From positions 19,516,623 through 19,580,622 of the forward strand of contig NC_049909.1 in assembly GCF_001411555.2 (NCBI RefSeq): 64,000 nucleotides of DNA, given 5' to 3'. The notes under the pieces are model-generated. The model was not told where the DNA came from and ran no database searches. It was given only the letters and a program-made list of their open reading frames with translations. The stretch comes from Juglans regia. Lineage: Eukaryota > Streptophyta > Magnoliopsida > Fagales > Juglandaceae. Shown piece by piece: positions 34,736 to 45,983 of the stretch. Positions within the stretch are counted from its first letter, which is position 1. Each line of letters opens with the position of its first letter. The translations under genes and the position numbers were made by a program.

Positions 34736-35788
34736 GTACACATACGCGTTTACCTTTCAGCAATCAGCATTTTAGTGGCTTATGCCTTTACTTCTTGGCT
34801 AAGTCGTGAAATTGACTTGAACTACGATGAAGTAAGAAAATACATACACATAAAATATGTTTTATAATACTTTATGAGTAACGTTAGATCTAGTTTTAAG
34901 GTATACAAGCTCTAAGCACTTTCTTTGAAAAATAGTATAATTTATTATTAAAAAATTAACTTTTTAATATGGGTGTTAATGTCGTGTTTCGCAGGCTCGG
35001 GTAAATCCATGCCCCCGGTACAGCGATGCGAATTATTTGGAGCTCCCGATAGTGTTTCGGTGCGACTGTACGGCGGCAGCTAGGGGTGGGCAGCGGGGCC
35101 CCGCCCCCGCTGCCCCGACCCGTTTCCGCCCCGCACCCGTGCGGCGGGGTGGACCACCCCGTCTGCCAGATGCGGGGGCGGGGTCACCCGCCCCGTATCT
35201 GGCGCTCTGTCCGGGGGCGGGTGCGGGATGGGGGTGACACCCGCCCCGCATATACCCCGCCCCGCCATTACTGTTCATATATATATATATATATAAAAAC
35301 CTACGCATGAAACGACGTCGTTTCAGGATTCCCTCCCTCGCTCACTCTCAGACTCTCACTTCTCTCATCTCTGTCTCTGTTGCCTCACAGTGACCCAGCT
35401 CCGCTCATCTCTCCCTCTCTCTGAGTTTCTGGCGCCGCACCCAGCTACCAGCGTCTCCTTCAACGTCGCCGTGCGCATCCGGTCCCTTTCTCTGCATCTC
35501 ACCGAAGATCCGAATCCCGAACTCGAAGGTAAGAAACTCAAACCCTATCCTATTTTATTTTTTTGTGATTTATATTTTTAATGGAGATTGGAGGAAGGAT
35601 GGGGTTTATCGGAGATGGAGTATGAGATTTTTGTGAATTGTGTGCTGTGGAGCTTAGATTGTGCATGTGTTTTGGTTTGAAATTTGAATGAGTCCGTGAA
35701 ATGCATGTGAATTGTGTTTGTTTTCTCATTTTTGTAATTATTTCGGATTGGATTGGATTTGATTGTGTAATTAATTCGGATTGGAACA

Positions 35789-35905
35789 CCTAAATTAATT
35801 TAGGGCTCAAATCTGAAACCCTAAATTAATTTAGGGGTTTCAATCTTTGAAACCCCTAAATTAATTTAGGGTTTTCAAATATTGGAACCCCTAAATTAAT
35901 TTAGG
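35789..35905. repeat. Four copies of a 16-bp palindrome in the hAT leader intron
   Basis: CCTAAATTAATTTAGG occurs at 35789-35804, 35820-35835, 35855-35870 and 35890-35905, at spacings of 31, 35 and 35 bp, with complementary GAAACCCC/GGGGTTTC linkers. Confidence 0.95.
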
Positions 35906-36522
35906 GCTCAATGTATAAATAGGAAATTGCATGCCATTAAAATCTGGAAATTAACTTTGTGTGTGTATATATTATCCTCTAATACCCTATTCTAGACTAG
36001 TACTGCTAGATATAATTTATACAAGTATACTAAGGATTTTCTTTAAAAAAAATGAGATTCATCATTAAAAAAAAAATATTATTCTTGCAAGTTTCACATT
36101 TACTAATCAAGTTTTTTCTTTAAAAAAAAATATACAAGACTTATCTACTCTAAATATCATTTTTCAACCCATGCATAATACTACATTTTAAAAATTATTT
36201 GATGTTATATTAAGAGATGAATATTTTTTAAAAATAAATAAATAAATAAAAAGATGTCATTTCTTCGTTAATATTTTTTAATTTGTTGGATGTGGACTTT
36301 TCTACCTTACTTAAATAAAGGAAACATTCATATTTTCTTTCCTCATGTAGTGAGAGTGAGTATACTTTATTAACAACATATAATGTATTTGTTGTTAATA
36401 TACTTTATTACATTTATAACCAAATGATAGTGCGATACTTTTTTTTATTCTACTTTTCTTTTATGTTCATTATATAGTTGTTATGTTTTCTATTATTTCA
36501 GATTTCTTGTTTGCTTTAGTTC

Positions 36523-38655
36523 ATGGATATGCCAGCGGATTCGAGTGCGAGCTCTCCTTTTCAGGCCTAGGGCACCCATACCCCTATCCCTACACCTACA
36601 CCTACCCCTCCTACTCATACCCCTACCCCTAGCCCTACGGCACCTTGCCCCGCCCCCAAGCCCAGCAAGAAACATGCTTCAATAGTTTGGAGTTATTTCA
36701 CCAAACTAGAGGGTGGTGACTCAAGTAACTCCCAAGCCAAGTGTAACCATTGTGGCAAAATTTATGGATGCCACTATAGGAAACATGGCACCTCACAATT
36801 AAAGGTGCACTTAGAAGAGGAATGCAAAAAAAGTCTAATATTAAAATCATTACAAGATAAAAGCCAATCTAGGCTAGAAGTTGGACTTCAAAAAATGGCG
36901 GATGGGACTAGTGGGGGTGCAAGTTTGAGGGGATATACTAAGTATGATCCCGATGAGTGTAGAAGACATCTAGCTCGTATGGTCATAATGGACGAGCTAC
37001 ATTTTCAAATTGTAGACGGGAAAGGGTTCCAAGCGTATTCTCACTACTTTGAACCAAGGTTTAATATTCTCTCTCGCCACACGATGGCAAAGGTTGTAAA
37101 AAAGTATTTTTACATTGAAAAGGAGAAGTTGAGGGGTCAATTGGCGGATCAATTTGTTTGTCTGACCACTGACACTTGGACATCGATCCAAAATTTTAAT
37201 TATATGTCTTTGACTGTGCATTTTATTGATTGCCATTGGACATTACACAAGAAAATTATAAAATTTTATAAAATCACCAATCATAAGGGTGAGACAGTTG
37301 GGAAGGCCTTGGAGGCTTCAATAAAAGAGTGGGGTTTGAGCCGAGTTGTTATAGTCACAGTCGATAATGCCTCGTCTAACGATGTTGCATTAGGACATTT
37401 GAAAACTTATCTTAGAGAGGCAAATAAGACACTTATGGGTGGTGAGTGTCTGCATGTGAGATGTGCAGCACATATTCTGAATTTGATTGTCAGTGATGGT
37501 TTGAGAGATCTTCATGACTCGATTGCTCGAGTTAGGACTGCTGTGCGATGGGTGAGATATTCTCCTTCAAGGTTGGAGAAATTCAAGGTTGCTGCGAGAT
37601 CTGCGGGTCTAACATCTAAGAAAGGGTCTTTGTACTGATATGCCTACACAATGGAACTCAACATTTCTGATGTTGGAGGCGGCCCAAGAATATAGGCTGG
37701 CATTTGCATTATTGGGTGATGAAGATATCCAATATGTAAAATATTTTGATGATCACGGGGGATTGGGGAAACCCGTAGCTGATGATTGGAAAATTGTAAC
37801 TATTTTTGTAGAGTTTTTGAGGCTTTTTTACGATGTCACCACAAGGCTATCTGGAACTTTGTACCTTACATCCAATGTTGTATGCCAGCAAATATGTAGG
37901 GTAAAAGAAGAAATTAGATGACATGGTCGCGGGTGGTCACATTAGGCTGCGGGAGATGGCATTGATTATGAGGTCAAAGTACGACAAGTATCGGAGAGAT
38001 TTAACTAGGGCTAATATTTTGTTATATGTAGCTGTCGTCTTTAACCCGATGTATAAGTTGTATGGCATGATATTTGGATTGGGCCTTGCGTATGGGCAAA
38101 TATGGGCGGAGCTTATTGCAGCAAGGGTTCGGGAAACCCTTACTAGATTATTTGATGAGTTTTCCACCCTGCGGGGTGGTAATATTGCGGCACCTACATC
38201 TACCCCCTCAGCCTCAGGCTCACAGTTTCCTGAAGTCGAGAGTGGGAAAAGGCGTAGATTGGAGTGGGGTGAGAGGTATGAGCAGACCCCCTTCCTCCGG
38301 ACTTCTGTAGAGGCTCAGTCAGAGATAGACAGATACTTAGCAGCAGAGATTCTACCATTTTCACGAGATTTCGATATATTAAGTTGGTGGAAGGTGAATG
38401 CTGTGAAGTATCCCATCCTTGGAGAGAAAGCCCGCACACTTTTGGCCATCCCTGTTAGCACAGTAGCCTCAGAGTCGGCCTTTAGCACCGGAGGACGTGT
38501 ATTAAATTCATTTCGGAGTTCATTAGCTCCTGCCACTGTGGAGACTTTGATTTGCACGTAGAATTAGATCAAGGGAACTCCAATTCATGTTCCGGATGTT
38601 CTTGAGTATGAAGAGGCCGACGTCGAGGAGGAGGGTGATGATCAGTCTAGATCTG
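36523..38655 (+). pseudogene. hAT-family transposase with BED zinc finger, multiply disabled
   Basis: From the ATG at 36523 the frame encodes a proline/threonine-rich N-terminus, then a BED finger (KCNHCGKIYG ... HGTSQLKVHLEEEC, about 36730-36830), a catalytic-domain region (LTTDTWTSIQNFNYMSLT, DNASSNDVAL, GGECLHVRCAAHILNLIV), PTQWNSTFLMLE, and the C-terminal dimerisation segment (DILSWWKVNAVKYPILG, PVSTVASESAFSTGGRV). Lesions: TAG at 36568-36570; a frameshift near 37630; a +1 shift in the A-run near 37910; two TAG codons at about 38560-38570. Family members bind terminal repeats and cut out the element; this copy cannot make a full protein. Confidence 0.9.
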
Positions 38656-41649
38656 GTATTTATTCTAATTTCTTATTTTCAATTATTTATTTTCATTTAA
38701 TCGGTATTCATTAATTTCATTTCAAATTTAATACTTATAGTGATACATGAGACGGCGTCTACGGCTACCTCCGATGCAGTATGACTTTTGTATTGGACTC
38801 ACCATTGCCATGGTTTGCATAATTTCTTCCCTAATTTTTTTTTGCATTTAAAACTTTGTTTCATTTTTATAACTTTTTAATTCTAATTTGTTTTATTTTT
38901 AACTTATTAATATTTCAGGTTTTTTGACTTATTAACTTTTATTTTTAACTTATTGATTTTCAGTCTCACAGCAATCGACATTCGACACAACTCAGTGAAC
39001 TCACAACTACGGCTCCACCCCAAAATTAATTTTCTTAATTTACAATTATTGTAATGTTGCTAAAATAGTTAATTATACAATTTGTAATATTTATTTTTTT
39101 TAGAAGAGTTTGTAATAGTGTAATAGTTTATTAGTTCTCTTAATTTGTATAATTGTAAACTATTTATTGTAGCATAGTGTCTTACTGCCTTAGTGATGAA
39201 TTTTACTTAATTATTTAATAGTTAAAACTTAATATCTACTTATCAAAAAAAAATTATTTATTTTCTGTTTTTAAATTTATATTTTTTTTAATCTAAATAA
39301 TGGGCCCAAAGTGGCCCAAAACGAATTCTGGGCCCAAAGGGGCCCAAAAACTGATTTTGGGCCATTTAGGGCCCAGAAAAAAGTACTGTCCGGCCCAGTA
39401 CCATGTGCGGGGGTGCGGACGGGTGGGGGTCCACCCCCGCACCCCGGGCAGCGGACGGGGGACCCCGCCCCCGCCCATGCGGGGGCGGGGTCCGGGGAAA
39501 AAAATCTCACCCCCGCATATGCGGGGGTGGGTGGCGGGGGAGGGGTGGCCCCGGCCCGTAGGGGGCGGGTATCACCCCTAGCGGCAGCTTGTACATCCAT
39601 GACAGTGAATGAAAAATAAGTGCTATGAAAATAAAAAGAGACGACACAAGATTTACGTTATTCGGCAATATGCTTACATCCACAGGGTTTGTGGAGAGAA
39701 GTCTCCAATATAACATATATATATATATATATATATATTTACAATCACTCATGGATCCTCCTGCCTTACTGTGTAGAGAAGTTAGAGCTCTTTCTCTATG
39801 TATATTTCCATCGATTCATTCGTCCGGATGGTCTCTTTTTCGTCAGTTCAGAAGTCTCTTTTAAGGCAATCCGGGCATCCATTTTTATAGGCTTGTTTGA
39901 CCCATCTACTGTACATGTTAGACTGCCTTTGGTAAATCTCCTTTGCGTGATCCTTTTGTCTTCTCTTCTGACCCTGTCACTTTTTGGCCTTAATATCTCT
40001 CTTGTCCCCCATCCCTCCTGACATGTGCAGCCCTCACGTCTCACTCATGTCCCTTCTATCCTCTCTGACATGTGCAGTCCTCTTTTTATCTTGTCTCATC
40101 TTTTGTCCTTAGTGATATCTTGATAGGTTGGATCCAATTTATGGGCCAATGTATTTTCCCCCAACAATGAGTTTCATATTTATCCACCATTTTTAAAAGG
40201 ATTGCGCATGACTTACACATTCTAAAATTATAAATATTATTTTTTATATTATAGTTGTTCGATAATATATATATTTTACAGATTTGCAAATAGATTTATT
40301 AATGACAGCAAATTAATATTGTTAATAGTTCTTCTACTCATCAGCAGCCCTTCACCACATATGACCTGTTGACATGGATTTTTATTTTTTATTTTTTTCC
40401 ATTAACATGCGTGTAATGTATAACTATTAAGTAGAATTTTTCTATACTTAATTAAGTATAATTTTTCTTTTAACTGTTACGGGCATCAACTCAAAACCCA
40501 TATGTAGAAAATAGTCCAGTCACCGTAGACTTATTCTTAGGGTAATTAACATTTTGGACAGCCCAAGCTTGTTCTGAACTTGCCACAATCCTTCTCGGCC
40601 CAAAAAGAGGATCATTTTGAACTAAAGTAATTTATTGATAGGTTAATAAAACTAACGTTAGATATAGTAATGAGTTGTGTATTTTTTTTTTATAAAAACA
40701 TGAAATTTATTATTAAAAATTTAATTTTTTTCATGTTAATTCTATATTTACTGACTTTTTTTAAAAATGAATGCTGTAAATATTATTTTTCTATTAATAA
40801 TCAATATCAATATCTTTACAAAAAAAAAAAAAAGAAATGAATATCAATAAGGGAAAAACCGAACGAGGCCCAATGTAATACTCGATGAGCCGAAAACCCA
40901 ATAAACTGCCTCATTGTTTATTTTAAGGGATCCGTCCCCTAGTACGAATGCAATTGGGCCCAGTCGAGTTGGATCGTGAGCTCATTTTGATCTAACTATT
41001 TGAAGCTTACATTCAAGACCACAGATTCACAAGTGCTAGCTATCATCACCAAGTCAAAACTTAAGAATTTTCTCATTTGCTTGTTCTAGAGTTGCGAGAC
41101 ATAGACGTTGACTCCATACCTAATATTTAAGAGAAATATTTTAATCATAAATAAATTACATGAAAATAATCTCACAAATTAATATGGCTTCACGTGATTC
41201 GTCAGATTGTAAAGTTACTTTTATTGTAAAGTAGATCTAACAGATCATATGAAATCACGTCAATTTGTGTGATTACTTTTGTGTAATTTCTTTGTAGCTA
41301 TAACAGTCTCTCTCTTTTTTTTTTTTTTTATCCATAGCTTTCATTCTTATTAGAAAAGATAAATTCACATGATATCGTTTGCCGTCCAACCGTAAAATAT
41401 GTTTTGTGGAGTGAATAGGCGTTATCCAAATTTAGATAAGTATTGTTCATAACTAGCTAAATATTTGGATATGCATAAGTCAATATAGAGGATTTTAGAG
41501 CCATATTATATAAATATAACTTTATATATACATATACATAGACCAATCTGGATGCTCTTAATGTTAATCGGTCCGCTTAATACATAACTAATTTGGTCAT
41601 AGCCGACGATGGGCGTGGTGTTGCTGATTACAACACTATTATAAGCTGC

Positions 41650-42186
41650 CCAACTATCCTAGTGATCTGTGACTTACGTTTGGGTAGTGAGAATATATAA
41701 GAAGTATTGATAATGTTTGTGAATAGAAGTGAAAAAATAATAAAAAAATAATAATAGAATATTGAATAATAGTAAAAAGTATGAGAAAGTAATGAATAGT
41801 AAAAAAAGTAGATAAAAAATAATAATAAAATAAAAAATAGTAGTGAGAGTAGTGAGAGCAGTATTGTGAATTTCGTACCGTTTCGGCCACAATTTCGGCC
41901 TGTACCGGCCTCAATTTCGGCCAGTGTTTTTTTTTTCATTTTTTCTAACTACAAGTTTATTTTTTAACCTTCAATTCAGACTAGACTATTTATAATTTAT
42001 ATATATGTATTTATATATAATTTATTTATATATAGACTATTATTTTGGAATATAATTTTTATATATAATTTATTTATATATCGACTATCTCGAAATGTTA
42101 TCCCGAAACGTTAACTCGAAACGGTATCTGTATTAAAATATTTTGTTCCAGTATCTTGACCAGTACAGTATTCAAAACATTGAGAG
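41650..42186. repeat. Dispersed repeat with ATACCGTTTCG-type ends
   Basis: The right end 42100-42186, reverse complemented, matches 8926-9005. Inside are GGCCGAAATT words (41880-41925) and AT-rich tandem-like runs of AATAGTAAAAA (41700-41870). No coding content. Confidence 0.5.
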
Positions 42187-42382
42187 AGACTACTTGACGC
42201 ACTCTTGGCTCAAGACTCAAATCATGGGTTTTTCTTGCATTTCCTTTTTTATTTCGTATATGCGCTCGGAAAATTGCTGTCAAAATACATGTATTCCCAC
42301 GAAATTTAATTATAATAATAAGAGCAAAACCAGAAGAAGTGAACACAGGAATTAAAACTACTGCTAAAACAGCCTGAAGTTT

Positions 42383-43000
42383 TCACTTGCACTTCAAATA
42401 TCGGAGCTCATTCGGTGAAACTAAATTGATGCCCATCGTGCAGTTCATTTCGGCGGACTTCTTCTTCTTCATCACAAACATCAATTCCACTTTCCCGCTG
42501 AGCTTGGCATGGCTTCTCAGCGTCAAGATCCCGCTACTCAACTCACTTCCAAGATTCGATGTGCTTTGCAGGGCTTTTGAATTCACATTAACACTAACAC
42601 TAACTTTCTTAGTCGAAAGCATCCCAGCCTTTCCTTTAGGAATAGTAACCTCACCCACCGTCACGCCGTCGTACATGAACGCGGCAGTGGCGCTGTCATA
42701 CTTGTAGGGACCGAAGTTGGTGTTCTTAACCCTAACTTGGGTTGTGAAGCTTATGTCAAAGGAGGCCGATGGTTGAGTGCTAGTGCTCACGTTCTGGAAC
42801 GTCACAGCCGTGCCCAACCTCACCTTTGGGGTCTTCACTTTCAACACAGTGACGGAAAAAACAGCGATGACTATGGCCTGAAACACAACAAATATAGTAA
42901 TATATATGGCCCACTTGATCCTTTTCTTCCGGCGGAGCTCATCGGAGTGCAAAATCGCCGATTCTTCGTCGTTGCTTGGCTGCTTAGTTGCTGGTGCCAT
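42383..43000 (-). CDS. LEA_2 / NHL-type membrane protein 2 (205 aa)
   Basis: A single-exon gene. The first ATG in frame is at 43000 (MAPATKQPSNDEES). Upstream in-frame codons at 43033-43001 still align with the N-terminus of protein 4 but lack its ATG, so this start is shifted inward. Then come a basic RRKKRIK stop-transfer motif, a hydrophobic helix (IYITIFVVFQAIVIAVFSVTV), KVKTPKVRLG, VRVKNTNFGPYKYD and the C-terminal SAEMNCTMGINLV. From about the RRKKRIK motif onward it differs from protein 4 (50700-51356) by only about nine residues. A TATA-like box is at 43164-43174. Confidence 0.88.
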   Translation of the reverse strand: MAPATKQPSNDEESAILHSDELRRKKRIKWAIYITIFVVFQAIVIAVFSVTVLKVKTPKVRLGTAVTFQNVSTSTQPSASFDISFTTQVRVKNTNFGPYKYDSATAAFMYDGVTVGEVTIPKGKAGMLSTKKVSVSVNVNSKALQSTSNLGSELSSGILTLRSHAKLSGKVELMFVMKKKKSAEMNCTMGINLVSPNELRYLKCK

Positions 43001-43163
43001 TTGATACACCTGTTGGTTCGTTTTCTCTGGCTCTTTCTTTTGTTTCGAGCAGTGTATACAATACAGAGTTTCGAAAATTGTTGTGGTTAATCCTTTTACT
43101 GAATGGTGCTAGGAGATTAGAAGGTGATTGTTTGTATGGATAATTGGCTGGGGAGTGTTGGGC

Positions 43164-43174
43164 CATATATATAG
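43164..43174 (-). promoter_or_regulatory. TATA-like box of LEA_2 gene 2
   Basis: Minus strand CTATATATATG, about 165 bp upstream of the ATG at 43000. Confidence 0.55.
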
Positions 43175-43389
43175 GGTTTGGAAATTAATTTATCGGGACT
43201 CAAAGGGTGAAAGATGAGTTTAGAGTTAGCTTCCAGGAAAAGGTGAGAGAATCTAAAAACACGGATACTCACGGAGAGTTTTTCTTCTGCTACCAAACAC
43301 GGCGGGTGGAATTGCTGACTTCTAGATGGTCGTTGTACTTTGTAGTGGTGTGTCTTCTCGAAGAGTGAATAATTGTGAACCAATTATAC

Positions 43390-45190
43390 TGTGCTGCTAT
43401 GCGTTTTGCTCATGAAAGACGTGTAGTCACAAGGTGGACAATTCAACCAACTTAAGATCCCCCATTCCCCTGTTGAATTTGAGTGCATAATTATTGCTCG
43501 GAAATTTATTGAAAATGTTTATTTTTTTTTTCTAATTAGTATAATATTAATAGCTAGAAATTGCATTCTAGATTTCAATTAAAAACTAATATATATTCAT
43601 GAAATCGTATTTTTAAGAAACTCACAGTTAATATATAGCATGATGGAAAATTAATGTAATTGCATAATATTATTGTTATTAAAAAATAATAGTTCATAAT
43701 TAAGTTAATTTATTCTCTTTTTATTGTTTTAGGTCTAAGTCTGATTTAGATAATCTGGTATTTAATTTATAATAAAAAAAATTTTATAATATAATATGTC
43801 ACATTAAATCGTATTAAAAAATATTAAAACGCTCAAATCATCTTTTATTTATTTTTTTTTTATTTTATTGTCGTCGTCATGATATGACACCGAAACGAAT
43901 CTATTGAGTAGCAGGGACAGGACCACCCCCGCGGGGAAATTTAAATGCTTGTAATTTTAAATAAAAATTTGTAAAAACAAAACACTTGATGTATAATGTA
44001 TTATTGTATTTTTTTAATGGCTGAAACTAGTTCGGATGAACATAATCGGCCCAATATGATAATATGATCTTACTCTGTATGTGAATGTTAAGGTGATTTT
44101 AAATGATTTGAATTGATTTGTAAATAGTAGTATTTTATAAATTTCATCATTATAAAAAAGGCCAATTTTTCAAAGTTTTTATTACCAACGTTTATGAAGA
44201 TGCTGGTAAAAATAGACATTATTGACGTCTCATGTTTGTGCCGATAATTATTAGCACGTATATCTTTACGACAGTAATTAAATATACATTTGTTGACAAT
44301 TACATAAGTGATAGTAAAGTAGAGAGGATTTAATGTGATTTATATTACTGGTGTTTATAGATATGCCAGCAAATAGTCACTTATTGAAGTTTCATTTTTA
44401 CGACTATAATTAAAATACATTTTCTAACATTTGAATGTATGAAATAAGTTTATATGAGTTTAATTTTTTTACGAAAACTTGAAAAAGTAGTAAGATTCAT
44501 CAATAATTAATTTAGGATAAAATGAACTCGCTTCAACAACCAAATAAGCTAATTAGTAATTATTACTTAATTGGTTTGAGCGACATAGAGGGAAGAGGGG
44601 ATCTCTCGAGCTGGGAGGCTATTCCGGTATCTGTAGTACTCGATCGAGTTTTGTATTTTAAAAAAAATTGTCATGAAATGATCTCGTTTTGTATTTATCT
44701 TCATTTTTTGACAAATCTAAATATTCAATTAGTACTAAAGATTAATCTTGAGGTTAATTGGTTAATTTTTCTCTATTTCCCATCAGCTCCGATGTTAACA
44801 AATTTTCCTGTAAATTGATCATTTTTAGGGCATTTGTTATATATTTTCTGCTTAAAATTCGAAAAACAATGCTCACAATTAGCTGGTGTGGAGAACTTGC
44901 TCTTGATCACACTGTTCTCATGATATGATTTTATTTGTTACAGAATTTAATTTTAAAACTCTCTAACAAATTGAATCCTATGATATATTTGTTGTCCGAA
45001 TAACGTTCTTTTCACACAAGCATATCGAATACTCTTAAATTTGAAGTCATTAATATAACCAAAACATAATTAATCACTTCGTACATATAATAAAACACAT
45101 GCAAATTATGCTAAGAAAAACACCCAAATACAAAATTATTGAACAAGCAAAAAATAAAAATAAAAAATAAAAACACACATACACACGCAC
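43390..45190. other. Intergenic spacer between LEA_2 genes 2 and 3
   Basis: No gene is seen. Positions about 44178-44440 hold two diverged copies of a unit containing TATTACC/TGG-type ACGTTTAT, GCTGGTAAA/GCCAGCAAA and TTACGAC-AGTAATTAAA words, perhaps a subterminal repeat of a DNA transposon. Confidence 0.45.
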
Positions 45191-45211
45191 ACACATGAAC
45201 CAAAAGTCCTT

Positions 45212-45838
45212 TCACCTGCAATTCAAATCCTGGATTGTCTTGGCTGATAAATTAATAGCCAAGGTACAGTTCATTTGGGCAGACCTCTTTTTCTTGATGA
45301 CAAGCATCAATGTCACCTTCCCACTCAACTTTGCTTGGCTGTTCAAGGTCAAGACCCCAGCACCCAGCTCACTTCCCAGACTTCGACTGAACCTTGGCAT
45401 GAGTGCATTCGAGCTCATATTCAATGTCACACTCACCTTTTCCGTCGAAAGAAAGCCAGCTTTGCCTTCGGGAATAAGGACATGCCCCACTGTTACACCC
45501 TGGAACGTGAACGTCGCATTGGTGCTCTCAAATTTGTAGGGTCCAAAGTTCCTGTTCTTAACTTTTATTTGGGCCATCATGGTCAAGTCAAAGTAAGGTA
45601 TGAACTGAGTGCCGGTGACCAAATTTGGGAACGTGACAGTTCCCAACCTGACCTTAGGCGTCCTGACCCTCATTACAGTGAGTGAGAGGATCAAAGTCTG
45701 TATAATCTGAACGATAATGAATAAAACGATGCACTTTATCCTCTTCTTTCGACGAAGCTCCTTGGATTCCATCCTGCATGATTCTTCATCGCTTCTAGCT
45801 TGCTCGTTTATTGCCTGCTGGTCGATTTTCTCAGCCAT
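45212..45838 (-). CDS. LEA_2 / NHL-type membrane protein 3 (208 aa)
   Basis: A single-exon frame starting MAEKIDQQAINEQ. It shares the order seen in its paralogues: SDEES near the N-terminus, RRKKRIK, a hydrophobic helix (IVLFIIVQIIQTLILSLTV), RVRTPKVRLGTVTFPNLV, IKVKNRNFGPYKFE, and a C-terminal SAQMNCTLAINL. It lies physically between proteins 2 and 4 but is clearly more diverged from both than they are from each other. Predicted type II membrane anchor with the LEA_2 domain outside the cytosol (family inference). A TATA-like box lies about 135 bp upstream. Confidence 0.88.
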   Translation of the reverse strand: MAEKIDQQAINEQARSDEESCRMESKELRRKKRIKCIVLFIIVQIIQTLILSLTVMRVRTPKVRLGTVTFPNLVTGTQFIPYFDLTMMAQIKVKNRNFGPYKFESTNATFTFQGVTVGHVLIPEGKAGFLSTEKVSVTLNMSSNALMPRFSRSLGSELGAGVLTLNSQAKLSGKVTLMLVIKKKRSAQMNCTLAINLSAKTIQDLNCR

Positions 45839-45970
45839 TCTTGATCTCTTGGAGCTGTGAAAAGAAAATGTATTAAGTACTGTTTAAGGAGAGTTATGTA
45901 CAGCCATATATTCTATGCGTACATATTAGAGCTTTCTTGAGAGATCTTTTTTCTTTTATTTCATAGGCCT

Positions 45971-45983
45971 CTACATAAATAGG
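45971..45983 (-). promoter_or_regulatory. TATA-like box of LEA_2 gene 3
   Basis: Minus strand CCTATTTATGTAG, about 135 bp upstream of the start codon. Confidence 0.5.

Larger units (their letters stand above)
35081..39580 (+). mobile_element. hAT transposon, 4500 bp, with perfect 8-bp TSD
   Basis: GCGGCAGC at 35073-35080 and 39581-39588 is a perfect 8-bp duplication. The terminal inverted repeat is TAGGGGTG/CACCCCTA. Subterminal regions are strikingly G+C-rich with many CCCCGCC and GCGGGG words (35085-35270 and 39400-39580), unlike the AT-rich interior. A probable leader intron runs from donor 35529 to acceptor 36501. The interior encodes a degenerate transposase (36523-38655). Confidence 0.93.
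34974..40166. mobile_element. Solo LTR (about 685 bp) containing a hAT insertion
   Basis: It starts TGTTAATG and ends CCCCAACA, with flanking 5-mers ATGGG (34969-34973) and ATGAG (40167-40171), a one-mismatch duplication. Subtracting the 4500-bp hAT and one 8-bp duplication leaves about 685 bp. The segment AGATTTACGTTATTCGGCAA at about 39650 resembles GATTTACATGGTTCGGTAAA in the solo LTR at 56733-57227, so both probably belong to related LTR families. No internal retroelement genes remain. Confidence 0.65.
34876..40243. mobile_element. Short palindromic MITE split by an LTR insertion
   Basis: Left part 34876-34973 (GAGTAACGTTAGATCT ... AAAAAATTAACTTTTTAATATGGG) and right part 40167-40243 (ATGAGTTTCATATTTA ... 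AAAATTATAAATATTAT) together reproduce the arrangement of the intact family members at 57962 and 63767. The LTR at 34974-40166 sits in its middle. Confidence 0.65.

Noticed and set aside
35033..35310. Several overlapping frames in G+C-rich sequence
   Set aside because: They arise from the lack of stop codons in the hAT G+C-rich terminus.
39277..39619. Overlapping frames on both strands, proline/glycine-rich
   Set aside because: hAT right terminus with repeated GGGCCCA and CCCGCCCC words; composition artefact.
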